Assembly (NCBI GenBank): GCA_002722595.1
Contig: PBMO01000017.1
Location: 1 to 45,613, forward strand
DNA length: 45,613 nucleotides
Origin: Methanobacteriota archaeon
GTDB lineage: Archaea; Thermoplasmatota; Poseidoniia; Poseidoniales; Thalassarchaeaceae
Direction of reading: 5' to 3'
A program made the position numbers and the translations under genes. This document shows positions 1 to 9,732 of the stretch, one piece after another (positions within the stretch are counted from its first letter, which is position 1; each line of letters opens with the position of its first letter). The notes under the pieces are model-generated. The model did no database searches and had not been told where the DNA came from. It was given only the letters and a program-made list of their open reading frames with translations.

Positions 1-1
1 A

Positions 2-526
2 GAACACCTTCGAACACGTATGGCTGAGTGGCGAAGAGAGCCTGTCATCAACCGAATAGAGAGACCTACTCGTCTCGATGCAGCACGCCGTCTGGGCTAC
101 AAAGCAAAGCAGGGTGTTGTTATGGTTCGCACTCGAGTTCGCCGTGGTGGCCTTCGCAAGTCGAAGATTAACATGAAGCGTAAACCAAGCAAGTCTGGTA
201 TGCTTAAGATTACAATGGGCAAAAGCATTAAGCGAATTGCTGAAGAAAGAGTCGCTCGCAAATTCCCTAACCTAGAGGTCCTCAACTCCTACTGGGTTGG
301 TGAAGACGGAAAGAACAAGTTCTTCGAAGTAATCATGCTTGATCCTAAGCATCCTTCAATTCAGAACGATAAGCAACTTGGATGGGTCGCAAAGAGTCGC
401 CACACAGGTCGTGTCTATCGTGGAAAGACCAGTGCTGGAAAGCGTGGCCGTGGTATGCACAAGAAGGGCAAGGGAGCTGAGAAGGTCCGCCCATCCATCC
501 GTGCTAACCTAAACCGTGGAAAGTAA
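2..526 (+). CDS. rpl15e: Ribosomal protein eL15 (L15e), 5' end cut off by window edge
   Basis: This is a structural protein of the large ribosomal subunit that binds 23S rRNA. The visible part covers most of the family: EWRREP, then [18 protein letters not shown], the basic VRTRVRRGG stretch, the highly conserved [14 protein letters not shown] and the C-terminal TSAGKRGRG tail. The frame is open to the left edge and the residues before the ATG at 20 still fit the family, whose proteins usually have about 190 residues. That ATG is therefore internal and the true start lies upstream of the window. The protein is very rich in Lys and Arg, as expected. The 49 bases to the next gene hold no clear element. 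Confidence 0.96.
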   Translation, partial: EHLRTRMAEWRREPVINRIERPTRLDAARRLGYKAKQGVVMVRTRVRRGGLRKSKINMKRKPSKSGMLKITMGKSIKRIAEERVARKFPNLEVLNSYWVGEDGKNKFFEVIMLDPKHPSIQNDKQLGWVAKSRHTGRVYRGKTSAGKRGRGMHKKGKGAEKVRPSIRANLNRGK

Positions 527-575
527 TCCAGTTTTGGCCCAAGGTTGATGGGCAGCCCAGTGTCAGGCAATTCTG

Positions 576-839
576 ATGGGCGAAGCAGTCGCATCAGAAC
601 TTCGAGGTATGCCGGTCATCTTACCGGATGGCAGATATCTTGGGACAGTTCATGACACAGTTGTCGATTCCGATGAGTGGAAATGCACTCATATTTTTGT
701 TACGAATCCACCCGAAGACATCGTCGAAGGTCGGATCCATGTAGCCATTCCATGGAGATGGATTCGCGGCGTGGAAGACGTTGTTTTACTCCGATGGTTT
801 CCACCCACACCTATTCCTAAAGAACCAGTGAACCCTTGA
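576..839 (+). CDS. Small PRC-barrel domain protein
   Basis: The 87-residue protein has the pattern of a PRC-barrel: an N-terminal LRGMPVILPDGRYLGTVHDT strand pair (the 'G..V...DG..lG.V.D' signature), a middle segment, and a closing strand pair ending IPWRWIRGVEDVVLL. Similar single-domain PRC-barrel proteins are common in euryarchaea and have been linked to RNA metabolism or cell division, but the role here is not shown by the sequence. It is separated from the eL15 gene by 49 bases and from RNase Z by 79 bases, all on one strand, so co-transcription is possible. The ATG at 576 is the only start that keeps the first beta strand. Confidence 0.75.
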   Translation: MGEAVASELRGMPVILPDGRYLGTVHDTVVDSDEWKCTHIFVTNPPEDIVEGRIHVAIPWRWIRGVEDVVLLRWFPPTPIPKEPVNP

Positions 840-918
840 AATGTGATGGGTAACCCCGGTTAATCAGGCCGCTACCTGTGAAAGCGGGTGCCGATCTATT
901 GAATCGCGAGGTAAATGC

Positions 919-2019
919 ATGTTTGAATTACATGTGCTGGGCACATCCAGTGCAAGGTTTGCCCACGGCCGTTCTGTTTCCGGTTCAGTGATTAATACGC
1001 CTGGGGGATTGGCCCTAATTGATTGTGGCGAAGGTATGCAAAATAGAGTCATAATGCACAATCGGAATTTGAAAAAAAGTGGAAGAGATAATCGGACCAG
1101 ACTTTCACGTATACGTGCAATTTTCCTAACGCACGGACATTTAGATCATTCTTGGGGTGTTCTTCCACTATTGCAAACCCTAAATTTAGATGGTCGTAAG
1201 AACCCTTTGACAATAATTGGCCCAACAACTCATGAGGCAATGGAGTGGGCGAAAAATCACCCAGGAGAAACTCCGCCAATAGAATCCGATATTTCCCCAA
1301 CAGATTTGGCAATTCTATTCTCTCAGTGGCAAGCAATAGGTGCCAAAGACGAGTTGTCCTACACAATCAATTGGGTCCCCATAATCATAGACCGCGATTT
1401 GCCTTTCACCTGTCCAGAACAACCACTTGATGGAGTCAATGTTACAATTCTACCAACTACACATGGAGTCCCATCTTGTGCTTATCACTTTGAAACACAA
1501 CGAAAACCTCGATTCAACCGCGAAAAGGCGGAACAATTGCAGCTTTCTGATAGCCAAATTTCTAGGTTGGCTTCCGGAGAAAATATCGACCATGGGGGCA
1601 ACGATTTGAGAGCAGAAGATTTCCGTTCCGAAACACGACCTAATTGCAGTATTGTAGTGAGTGGGGATACTGCATTTGGTCCACCTGGATTCGACATTAA
1701 TCATCTTCCAAGCCCTCCCAATTTACTCCTACACGAGTCTACTTTCACATCTGAAAATCAGGAGAAAGCAACTCAGTATTTCCACTCAACCGCTACAGAT
1801 GCTGCAAAACATGCCAGTAAATGTAAGGCAGGAGTTCTTGCCCTCACACATTACTCAAGCAGAATAGAGCGTTTATCGCCATTGGTTAGTGAAGCAAGAG
1901 AGCACTTCTCTGGCCCCGTTGCCGCAACCAGTGATGGCGATTGGTTCAGAGTGGATTCAGATGGGAAAGTCACTCACTATGTACGCATAGAAGAAGGCTG
2001 GAATCAGATGATTCTTTGA
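919..2019 (+). CDS. rnz: Ribonuclease Z-like metallo-beta-lactamase protein (tRNA 3' processing)
   Basis: A 366-residue MBL-fold hydrolase. RNase Z removes the 3' trailer from tRNA precursors. Family motifs appear in order: LGTSSARF near the N-terminus, LIDCGEGMQ, the zinc-binding THGHLDH (around residue 73), the TTHGVPSCAY histidine, SGDTAFGPP with the bridging Asp, LLHESTF, the FHSTATDAA region and a C-terminal LTHYSSR histidine. All metal ligands expected for tRNase Z are present. The GAGGT at 908-912 lies 6 bases before the ATG and fixes the start. The protein is somewhat longer than short-form bacterial RNase Z (about 300 residues), with extra sequence around residues 115-150 and 200-235. 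An alternative substrate among MBL nucleases cannot be excluded. Confidence 0.88.
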   Translation: MFELHVLGTSSARFAHGRSVSGSVINTPGGLALIDCGEGMQNRVIMHNRNLKKSGRDNRTRLSRIRAIFLTHGHLDHSWGVLPLLQTLNLDGRKNPLTIIGPTTHEAMEWAKNHPGETPPIESDISPTDLAILFSQWQAIGAKDELSYTINWVPIIIDRDLPFTCPEQPLDGVNVTILPTTHGVPSCAYHFETQRKPRFNREKAEQLQLSDSQISRLASGENIDHGGNDLRAEDFRSETRPNCSIVVSGDTAFGPPGFDINHLPSPPNLLLHESTFTSENQEKATQYFHSTATDAAKHASKCKAGVLALTHYSSRIERLSPLVSEAREHFSGPVAATSDGDWFRVDSDGKVTHYVRIEEGWNQMIL

Positions 2020-2068
2020 TACACTGGCATGGGCGACCTTCAAAGGTAAGCGAATCGAGCGAGTGGAT

Positions 2069-4462
2069 ATGCGCCTTACGAGTTCGACCTTGTTTGTCGT
2101 CAGTTTGTTGTTATTATCTACAATTCCATTTAGTTCAGCATCCCAAGGCCGTTCTACTGTTTGTAGTTCAACAGATCTATCATCAATTCCTGATCCAATT
2201 ATCATTAATGATCAGAGTTGTGAACAAATTGCTCTAGGTATACTACAACCTGGCACCATCGTAGAATTCGAGGTAACTGGCGATGTCAATTTTGATTTCT
2301 TAGTATTCCGTAATGCTGCACTCCAGGTATATGCAAATGATCAATCCTATCGGTCACCGACTTATTGGGCTGAAGACACAGTATTCGAGGACATGGTTGG
2401 CTCTGCTCGCTGGCATTGGACAGTTCCTACCGATGAAAGTGAAAAGAATTGGTGGGTTGTTCTTGATAATCTCGCACATCCAAGTGATGATGGAGAAGGT
2501 GCTCAAGGTGGCACATCAGTTCAGATTAATCTAGATATTTCCTTCCCCACTCCAAATTATTGGAATCTGTATGATGGATTAGTTCAATTGCCGGTGAACG
2601 ATCACAGCAAGCTTATCGATGAAAATTCACTAATTCTCGATGAAGGGACTCAAGTTGAGATTAGCGCCATACCTATGGATGGGAATCCAGATTTGTTTAT
2701 TTTGACAGAAAGTCAGCGGGCGGGGTATCTTGATGGTTCTGCACCAGAATTCCGAGTTAATGGTGCGGATTTGCTGGACATCACTACAGAGGGTAGTGTA
2801 ACTTGGACGGTTGATTCAGAACATGCAAATCAACCTCTGTACATTTATGCGGATAATGAACAAGGACCAACAGGTGGAGGAGATGGCCAAAGCAATGCTA
2901 AATTCACAGTCATCATCAATTTGCTACCAGTTCTTAATGCAACAATTTCTTCCGACTCTCCATCTTATACAATTGGCGATTTTATCGATGTTGGTGAAAC
3001 AATTACCCTTTCTGCTAATTCGACCCCCAACCTTTCCAGCCAGATAGATACAACTCAGTTTCAATGGGATCTTGATGGAGATGGTCAATTTGAATTCACA
3101 GGTTCTTGGGCAGAAGTTGATTGGCCAACAGAGGGTTCTAACACCATCCATTTGAGAGTCAATGGTGTCGATGGTCGCACCGATACATCTTCAATCACAA
3201 TTGATGTTGATGATGTAACAGATCCGGTTGCGATAATCAATGGTGGCAGCACTATTGTGCGAGGTTTTGGAGAATCGTTTACCCTCACTAGTTCATCTAC
3301 TGACAACTTCGGAATAGACCGCGAAGAATGGTGGGCAGATGGGATTCTTGTCCAGAACAACAGTGGAACAGGCAATACTTTCACTTACAGTTTTGAATCA
3401 GATGGAAATCATTCAGTAGAACTGAAGTCGTTTGACCTAGCAAATCGTCATTCTACGGTCACAGCATCAATACTAATTCAAGATCGAACGGCTCCAATTC
3501 TTGATGATATATCAGGCCCTATTGAGGTCAAACAAGGGGAAGAAAATTCTTGGAGACTAAATGCCACTGACGATGAATCTCCAACACTGTATTGGGTCTG
3601 GGATTTTGATCTCGAAACAGATTCGGACGGTGATGGTGATTCGACCAATGATATTCAAGCAGCAGGTGATCTTGTTTCATGGACATTCAACAAGGGAGGA
3701 GACTATTCGATAACATGTACAGTTACCAATGAACAGGGTATTTCTTCATCTCGTGAAGTAAATGTTTACGTTGAATCTGAGCCTAAATCGTCTAGTTCAT
3801 CTATGGAAATGATTTACACAATTGGTGGTGTTTTGGGAGCCCTAGTTATTGTCGCTGGAATTGTTGGAGCCATCCTATCAGTGAGAAGGCGCCGCGCTCA
3901 TCAAAGTATGATGCGGATAGAAGCCGAAAGAGCGGCATTAGAAGAAGCAGAGGCGGCTAGAGAACCCACCCACGAAGAGCAGCTTTCAATGTACCAAAGT
4001 CGTAACGAAAATACCGGTTTTCAACGGGCAGGAAGTGGAGATGAAATGGCAGAAATTGCAGGTGTGGGTTCGTCCTATGGCGGCCAAAGACCCGCTACAA
4101 GCGCACCTGTACAGAATGTATCTGATGATGCACTATTAGCAGCATTTGTTGAAGAGGACGAACCACAACCTGAAGAGATATCCAAACCAGAACCAACTCC
4201 TACAAGCAAACCTGTGGAATCATCAGGCCCTCAAGGAAGTGTCATCGCCAGTGGGATTCAGTTACCTGATGTTATCACACGAACAAGTTCACCTAGTGAA
4301 ACCAAACCAGAACCAGTTGCTCAGATTCAACCCCAAACCACTGAGGTAACTGGGGTCTGCAAATCCTGTGGACAACAATATGCAGTGGATATGCCAGTTG
4401 GAGTGAATCAAGCAAGGGTAGATTGCCCTAAATGTGGGGAACCGGGCATAATTAGCCGTTAA
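2069..4462 (+). CDS. Surface protein with PKD domains, C-terminal membrane anchor and cytosolic zinc ribbon
   Basis: The protein has about 797 residues and starts with a signal peptide (MRLTSSTLFVVSLLLLSTIP). The extracellular part contains beta-sandwich repeats, including two PKD-like units recognised by FQWDLDGDGQFEF and YWVWDFDLETDSDGDGD, both Asp-rich and probably calcium-binding. A transmembrane helix at about residues 580-604 is followed by RRRR, which places the C-terminus inside the cell. The tail has a Glu/Ala-rich helix, a Pro/Glu-rich linker and a final zinc ribbon (CKSCG...CPKCG). A GTG at 2063 lies two codons upstream; the ATG at 2069 is preferred because it begins the signal peptide directly. 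The function is unknown; adhesion, substrate binding or sensing are possible. Confidence 0.72.
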   Translation: MRLTSSTLFVVSLLLLSTIPFSSASQGRSTVCSSTDLSSIPDPIIINDQSCEQIALGILQPGTIVEFEVTGDVNFDFLVFRNAALQVYANDQSYRSPTYWAEDTVFEDMVGSARWHWTVPTDESEKNWWVVLDNLAHPSDDGEGAQGGTSVQINLDISFPTPNYWNLYDGLVQLPVNDHSKLIDENSLILDEGTQVEISAIPMDGNPDLFILTESQRAGYLDGSAPEFRVNGADLLDITTEGSVTWTVDSEHANQPLYIYADNEQGPTGGGDGQSNAKFTVIINLLPVLNATISSDSPSYTIGDFIDVGETITLSANSTPNLSSQIDTTQFQWDLDGDGQFEFTGSWAEVDWPTEGSNTIHLRVNGVDGRTDTSSITIDVDDVTDPVAIINGGSTIVRGFGESFTLTSSSTDNFGIDREEWWADGILVQNNSGTGNTFTYSFESDGNHSVELKSFDLANRHSTVTASILIQDRTAPILDDISGPIEVKQGEENSWRLNATDDESPTLYWVWDFDLETDSDGDGDSTNDIQAAGDLVSWTFNKGGDYSITCTVTNEQGISSSREVNVYVESEPKSSSSSMEMIYTIGGVLGALVIVAGIVGAILSVRRRRAHQSMMRIEAERAALEEAEAAREPTHEEQLSMYQSRNENTGFQRAGSGDEMAEIAGVGSSYGGQRPATSAPVQNVSDDALLAAFVEEDEPQPEEISKPEPTPTSKPVESSGPQGSVIASGIQLPDVITRTSSPSETKPEPVAQIQPQTTEVTGVCKSCGQQYAVDMPVGVNQARVDCPKCGEPGIISR

Positions 4463-4495
4463 TTTCACTTGAAGAATAGCCTTTCTTACGCGCAC

Positions 4496-4512
4496 AAGGG
4501 TCGAAGACCCTT
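4496..4512 (+). other. Intergenic hairpin (7-bp stem, GAA triloop)
   Basis: AAGGGTC, a GAA loop, then GACCCTT form a perfect 7-bp inverted repeat. It lies 34 bases after the stop of the PKD protein and 28 bases before the ATG of the 1480-residue secreted protein. There is no T-run after it. It could be an mRNA 3' end structure or part of the next gene's leader. Confidence 0.5.
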
Positions 4513-4540
4513 TAGAAGGAGTTCGGAGCAGTTTGGTTAC

Positions 4541-7500
4541 ATGGGAGACAGCCCGCGCCTAATTCTTGGTGCGCCCCGGACCCGGGATCGCACAGGATTA
4601 GCGATGGTTTTGATCCTAGTATTGCCCCTCTTGAGTCCCTTGGCTGCAGTTGAAGCTGCACAAATAAAGGCCGAGGATTTCGGAATAATTGCAGAATTGA
4701 ATGAAGTATTGGATGCCCGTGATGAAATGCTTGACAGCAATCAAATCACACTCCAAGCAGAAAATGCACTTTCCCCAGTCCGAAACGGAGTGAGATCATT
4801 GGGTTCAGAGGATGCACTTACTCAAATTGATGTAGCACTGGATGGGTTGCAAATAGAATCAACAGCCCCCGAAGAACCAAATCATCCCAAACCAGTTGAC
4901 ATTTTAACCAGTCAAAATGATGTTACGCAGGATGTTTTCGTAACTTCAGTATTCAGCACAATTTTAGAACTCACAGAATATGTGATTTGGACCGATTATC
5001 GTGCAATTAATGATGGCCCAACTTATCAGAACCATCAGAAAGTTGATTTTTCATCCAATCTCCTGAGTTTGTTTAGTCAAGATCCTTTGATGCACGACAT
5101 TGACATTGATGGGAATGGGGTCGATGATATTCGAGTTGGCATCACCATCTCATTTCAGCCCACACCAGGTAATGGATGGGGACTTAGTGGTTCACCACCA
5201 ACTCAATTATGGATTGAACCAACGATTGAATACCGCGTAGAAGTCATCGATATCAACAATCCACTTTGGAATCAAATGGAATCATTGGAAGTATCTCTAA
5301 TCAAAGCCTTCGCATATGGAATTAATCTCGGAGGGATATTGGATGAAGGTGGAGAATCTTATCTCTGGCTAATTGATTCTCATTTCACAATACCTCCCAC
5401 TGATTGGGCACTTCAGGTTGGGTTTGAGAGGTTCTGGTTTGATATCTCAAATGCAGGCACTGAGTTGATTTCAGCATTGGTTTTACTTGCTTCAGGTATT
5501 ACATCTGGTGGAGGAGTAAATGCTGATGACACTGGAGTAACCATCGCTGCACTCTCTGCCCCAATCTCAATTCAGATTGATAATGGCGGTCAAACAGATT
5601 GTCCATCTCATTATGAGCCGAATGCACACCATTTCAACCAATCATGGCAGCATGATTGTCGGGTAGGCATTGGATTTGGTTATGCCCATTTTGCTCCAGA
5701 GGAGAACAATGTCCGTGAACTATGGGAGTTAGAGTATTTGGAGGTAGGCGTTCATCCAGAATCAACAGAATACAGTTTACCCTCAATCGTAGATTTGACA
5801 ATACGTACAGATAATGTTCTACCTACAGGTTCAGGCAATATTGGTGAGGATGGTTTAACGACAATTGAATATTATGCTGATGAAAGAGCCGATTTATGGC
5901 TGCATTTCTATGAGAACAAGAGCAACTACAGAGAGAGTGCTTCCGAACCTTATGGAAATGTTTCAGAGACATTGGTATGGCTTCGTGGCATGCCATCTGG
6001 AACACTTTCTCCGCTGGAAATTGAACGATGTTTCCAAATGTTGGGTAGTGCCTCACAACCTGAATTACCAGGTCAGTTACCAACCCGACTTTCCTTGATA
6101 CTTGGAATCAAGAATTTCACACGTGATTCTACACCTAATGTAGACGATCCAACGCTACCAATTAACCCTCAAAACCCTCCAAATACATTGGTTCTCTTAC
6201 GTTCAACCCAATCTGTTTCTTCATTAGAATACGTATCTTGGTTCCTCAGAGAAGGCGTAGAAACAGATCACAGAATGACTCGAATTGACGCTGCAGCTTT
6301 ACCCACAGGTTTGGTGCTGTATGGTGACTTCTGGCTTGGTGGCAGTGAAGAGCAAGAGATTGGTAATGCCGACAATAGTCTGGACATTTTTTCAAGATTA
6401 TTGGATACTACAATTCTGACAGTAGTTGATATTTTCATTGAGATTTCAAATGTAATCAATAGTATCCCAAATGCATTGGTTGATGTCATCAGTGGCAGCA
6501 CTGGAAGTGCTTCACAAGGCACTGCAATTCATCTGGAGATGTTCAATCACTTTGAAGTTGGACGTCAACCCATGCCAGTTGGCTCGCTAAGTTTAGTAAT
6601 GGGCTCCAGTGATGTTCCGGTTGGTTTAGGGCCACACATGCTGTTGGCTGATGACAAATCGACAACAGAAGTTCAGGGTAGAAATGGTTCAAATTCGAAA
6701 TTGGTACCAATTGCATTGAGTCTACATCATGAAGGATTACATTCGCTACATATTGTCGACGACGCTCAAGCCGGAACACAGAGATTAGAGTTCGGAGCAA
6801 ATGGCGGTGGACCATTGAGAATATTATTCTTGGAACACACAGATGATGAGAATGGAGCAATTGATATTCCAACGAGTGATTTCCAATATGTATTCATTTC
6901 AGATCATCCAGCATCTTTAGTCGTCGATGTATCTGCACAGGAACTGGTATTCAATTCAGATCGAGATATACCTGAGGTTGTTTATGCTGGTCGCGAGGGT
7001 CAGCAACGCCAAGTATTGGATATCGATACTATGCCAGGAAATTTCACAATGGAAATCGGTGATGACGTATCGTGGCTTTCCCAATCTCCTATCGGGTCAA
7101 TTTCATTGATGATATCAAATGCAACAGATCCCAAAACGATGGATGGAGACCACTTCCTTTTCATGCAAGACCTAGATGCAGGTGAGGCGACACTCTCTAC
7201 TAGAGTACATGGAATAACTGAAGTTGGCTTCTTGGGAGCAGAAGAGCCTGGTGCACCCGGCGAGGCGGGTCGCGGTACAGGATTCCTCGTAGGTCCTGGT
7301 GATTCACCCTTCCGGGCAGTCATTGTTGATGAGACCGAACACGAGTCCCCTGCAGATGGAATAACGGCCCATGTTCTAATCGATCCATTGCCTGCAAATT
7401 TATCACTTGAGGTGCCCCAAGGAGGAGTGGGCGATGATGATTCATTGAATGTCCCTGAGTTCACTAAAGATGAGGGACTTGCAGGAATTGCATTTTTCTT

Positions 7501-8983
7501 AGCAGGCTTTACTGATTTTGGAGAGAGTGTAAATGCTATGCTTGGTGAGATGGTAACCAGTGTTACTGGTGGAGCGATTGAAGATCAAAGAACAGATTTT
7601 TCTTTTGGAGTAGAACTACAGGCGACAGAGAACTTCGATTTGGTGGTTGATGCCCGTCAAGGTCGAATGCCCTTGGAAGAACCAGAGTGGCTGCATGGTA
7701 TATCGATGGAAGCAGATTTGTCTGCAGATAATCACACAGCATTCCATGCCCGTATTTGGTTACCAGATTTGGCCCCTCACATAGATCTTTCAGTGGACTA
7801 TCAGAATTTGTCTGTAACTGATCGATGGGAAATCGGGATTGAATTGAATGGATGGGTACCTGCCAATCCAGAATTCATGATTGAAGTAAACAATTACAAT
7901 GGTAGGGATTTGAATTTCTTGATGCTTGGTTTCCAACCAGGTCAAGCTACAGACATCAAGGTCGAAGCAGAAATCACAACAGATTACCGGCCAGTTGTTC
8001 CTCAGTTGACTATGTTTAGTAACTATCAAATGAGCGTAGCATTAGATGCAATTCATGCAGTGGTATTGGATCGAAATGAGTGGGCAAGATATGAGTTACT
8101 TTTGCAGGGCATCCCAAAGGAATTGGACATGACTGCTTCACTTGGCTCAGTGATAACTGTTGGAATGGAAGCAGATGATTCAGAAAACACAGGTCTATCT
8201 TTAGATTCTCTAATGCTGGAAATGAAACGATTCAATGATGGTAAATGGTGGCCGGCAACGGTTTTCCTTCACGAGTTACCCGCACAAATGAATCTCACAA
8301 CAGCGCCTTCAGAAATATTTGACATTACTCAACCTATTAGTTTCCAAGGCATGGCTACTCTAATATTTTCATCATCATCTCCTGGAATGGATTTGTTCAT
8401 ATCTACTACAGGTCGTTCAGTGGACGTCCGTGGTGATTCACTGTTGTTGGCAGATAATTTAGCCAGTCACATGAGTATTGAACCGACAGAGGATTTCGGA
8501 TTGAGAATCACAAGTAGTGGAGAAGGCATAGGTCGTCTGTATCTCCGTCAAAGCGACGTTCCTGCTGAACCAGGGATTTGGATTGATCAGTTAGAAGCAG
8601 CGGGTGAGAACCTCAAGAGCGCTACAATTCACATGACATTTGTTGGTTATTCTTACTACACATATCCAGTTGTTAAGGTGGAGGACGTTCGAGGTGGCCG
8701 AATTATTGCAAACGCTAGGGCCTACGTCGATGTTTCCACGGTATCCGAATACTATGGCACGCCCATAGATGCAGGCAATCTGACATTAGATGGTAGAGCA
8801 GTATTAATTGACGCACAAGTGACTGGTGGAATACCGTCTGGTACTACAATTGGTGTCAACGGATTGGCATCTGATCTTTCTATACTGAACATGATGGGTG
8901 TTGAAGCATCAACGACCCATTATCTGATACCCGAGCCTCTTACATCGGGATTATTGACCATATTTGCAACAGTTACGGGGTGA
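4541..8983 (+). CDS. Very large secreted beta-rich protein, function unknown
   Basis: A protein of about 1480 residues that I do not recognise as a known family. The ATG at 4541 is chosen: it is preceded by AGAAGGAG (4514-4521) and gives a positively charged n-region followed by the hydrophobic signal segment MVLILVLPLLSPLAAVEAA. A TTG 24 codons upstream is less likely because the hairpin at 4496 would fall inside the gene. Near residue 190 there is DIDIDGNGVDDI, a calcium-binding-type Asp loop. The second half repeats a short motif, seen as IDTMPGNFTMEI, IDPLPANLSLEV, LQGIPKELDMTA and LHELPAQMNLTT. No C-terminal membrane helix or zinc ribbon is evident, unlike its neighbours. The following gene is coupled to it and encodes a membrane protein that might tether it. 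Confidence 0.65.
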   Translation: MGDSPRLILGAPRTRDRTGLAMVLILVLPLLSPLAAVEAAQIKAEDFGIIAELNEVLDARDEMLDSNQITLQAENALSPVRNGVRSLGSEDALTQIDVALDGLQIESTAPEEPNHPKPVDILTSQNDVTQDVFVTSVFSTILELTEYVIWTDYRAINDGPTYQNHQKVDFSSNLLSLFSQDPLMHDIDIDGNGVDDIRVGITISFQPTPGNGWGLSGSPPTQLWIEPTIEYRVEVIDINNPLWNQMESLEVSLIKAFAYGINLGGILDEGGESYLWLIDSHFTIPPTDWALQVGFERFWFDISNAGTELISALVLLASGITSGGGVNADDTGVTIAALSAPISIQIDNGGQTDCPSHYEPNAHHFNQSWQHDCRVGIGFGYAHFAPEENNVRELWELEYLEVGVHPESTEYSLPSIVDLTIRTDNVLPTGSGNIGEDGLTTIEYYADERADLWLHFYENKSNYRESASEPYGNVSETLVWLRGMPSGTLSPLEIERCFQMLGSASQPELPGQLPTRLSLILGIKNFTRDSTPNVDDPTLPINPQNPPNTLVLLRSTQSVSSLEYVSWFLREGVETDHRMTRIDAAALPTGLVLYGDFWLGGSEEQEIGNADNSLDIFSRLLDTTILTVVDIFIEISNVINSIPNALVDVISGSTGSASQGTAIHLEMFNHFEVGRQPMPVGSLSLVMGSSDVPVGLGPHMLLADDKSTTEVQGRNGSNSKLVPIALSLHHEGLHSLHIVDDAQAGTQRLEFGANGGGPLRILFLEHTDDENGAIDIPTSDFQYVFISDHPASLVVDVSAQELVFNSDRDIPEVVYAGREGQQRQVLDIDTMPGNFTMEIGDDVSWLSQSPIGSISLMISNATDPKTMDGDHFLFMQDLDAGEATLSTRVHGITEVGFLGAEEPGAPGEAGRGTGFLVGPGDSPFRAVIVDETEHESPADGITAHVLIDPLPANLSLEVPQGGVGDDDSLNVPEFTKDEGLAGIAFFLAGFTDFGESVNAMLGEMVTSVTGGAIEDQRTDFSFGVELQATENFDLVVDARQGRMPLEEPEWLHGISMEADLSADNHTAFHARIWLPDLAPHIDLSVDYQNLSVTDRWEIGIELNGWVPANPEFMIEVNNYNGRDLNFLMLGFQPGQATDIKVEAEITTDYRPVVPQLTMFSNYQMSVALDAIHAVVLDRNEWARYELLLQGIPKELDMTASLGSVITVGMEADDSENTGLSLDSLMLEMKRFNDGKWWPATVFLHELPAQMNLTTAPSEIFDITQPISFQGMATLIFSSSSPGMDLFISTTGRSVDVRGDSLLLADNLASHMSIEPTEDFGLRITSSGEGIGRLYLRQSDVPAEPGIWIDQLEAAGENLKSATIHMTFVGYSYYTYPVVKVEDVRGGRIIANARAYVDVSTVSEYYGTPIDAGNLTLDGRAVLIDAQVTGGIPSGTTIGVNGLASDLSILNMMGVEASTTHYLIPEPLTSGLLTIFATVTG

Positions 8984-8987
8984 GAGT

Positions 8988-9659
8988 TTGTCTGATGATG
9001 AAGAGATAGAAGGCATGTACACCCTTGTTGGGGATCCTGAAAACCCTGATTTACAAGAGGCTGATGAAAAATCAGTTAGCTTGACGGATAGGATACGGAA
9101 ATTGCGTTCAAAAATGCGTTCGAGTGAATTTACCCCTACAGAGGAGCAAAAAGAAATCGCTGACGAAGCCTACGAACGAGCGTTAGATGTAATCCAAAAA
9201 GTCACTCCACTCAGAGTAGTATTTGCTTCGGTATTCATGGCTGCCTTGATGTTCAGTTTGTTTGCGGTAGGGTTCTGGGTAGTTCCTCGTGATGCAGTGG
9301 ATGTAGAAGTCATCTACAAACAGGCTGGCCCAGGACATGTAGTTCTAATGCAGGTTCACAACTATGGAAGCCGACCTATAGCGAATGTTGAAGTTGATGC
9401 CTCATTCATTAATGAGGACGGAGAAGTCCTCAATTCAACTGAATTTAGAGTGGCATCGCTTCTTGCCCACACATCCATTGCTGGTGATGATTTAGAAATC
9501 ATAGTGACTGGCGAAACAAGATGGGATATTTACACGATAAACATCACTTTAGATTATGACAACTATGATGGTGCTGTATCACCCCAAACATGGAGTCTGC
9601 AAGTTGGCGAATATACTTCTGAAATGCATTTGCTCGAAGCAGACCGACAGTGGCTCTGA
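8988..9659 (+). CDS. Single-pass membrane protein with extracellular beta domain, coupled to the upstream secreted protein
   Basis: About 223 residues. The TTG at 8988 is taken as start because GGGGTGA (8977-8983), which includes the upstream stop codon, gives a ribosome-binding site at the right distance. A TTG at 8964 would need a 20-base overlap. The N-terminal 75 residues are charged and helical (cytosolic, probably coiled coil), followed by one transmembrane helix (VVFASVFMAALMFSLFAVGF) and an outside domain of about 120 residues with alternating hydrophobic strands (VLMQVHNYGSRPIANVEV), resembling FxLYD/CARDB-type sandwiches. Four bases separate the two genes, so it is probably a partner or anchor of the 1480-residue protein. 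Specific function unknown. Confidence 0.62.
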   Translation: MSDDEEIEGMYTLVGDPENPDLQEADEKSVSLTDRIRKLRSKMRSSEFTPTEEQKEIADEAYERALDVIQKVTPLRVVFASVFMAALMFSLFAVGFWVVPRDAVDVEVIYKQAGPGHVVLMQVHNYGSRPIANVEVDASFINEDGEVLNSTEFRVASLLAHTSIAGDDLEIIVTGETRWDIYTINITLDYDNYDGAVSPQTWSLQVGEYTSEMHLLEADRQWL

Positions 9660-9678
9660 ACGACACCGTAGGTGTCGT
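9660..9678 (+). other. Intergenic hairpin (8-bp stem, GTA triloop)
   Basis: ACGACACC, loop GTA, GGTGTCGT is a perfect 8-bp inverted repeat that begins at the first base after the stop codon of the membrane protein. It resembles the 4496 hairpin (short perfect stem and triloop). No T-run follows. A role in mRNA 3' end formation or stability is an inference. Confidence 0.55.
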
Positions 9679-9707
9679 CATAAACAGGCAAGATAGAAAA
9701 CGGAACA

Positions 9708-9730
9708 GGTTCCCCACACATTGGGGAGCC
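9708..9730 (+). promoter_or_regulatory. Leader hairpin enclosing the ribosome-binding site of the protease gene
   Basis: GGTTCCCC pairs with GGGGAGCC (one G-U) around a 7-base loop. The 3' arm contains GGGGAG, the only Shine-Dalgarno-like sequence before the ATG at 9733. Folding would therefore hide the ribosome-binding site. Whether this regulates translation is untested. Confidence 0.45.
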
Positions 9731-9732
9731 TT

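Noticed and set aside
549-559. Palindrome TGGGCAGCCCA after the eL15 gene
   Set aside because: One-base centre does not allow a stable hairpin; too short to be distinguished from chance.
840-918. Possible tRNA or small RNA in a 79-base gap
   Set aside because: A 5-bp stem (CCGCT/AGCGG) is present, but there is no cloverleaf, T-loop or A-box/B-box pattern.
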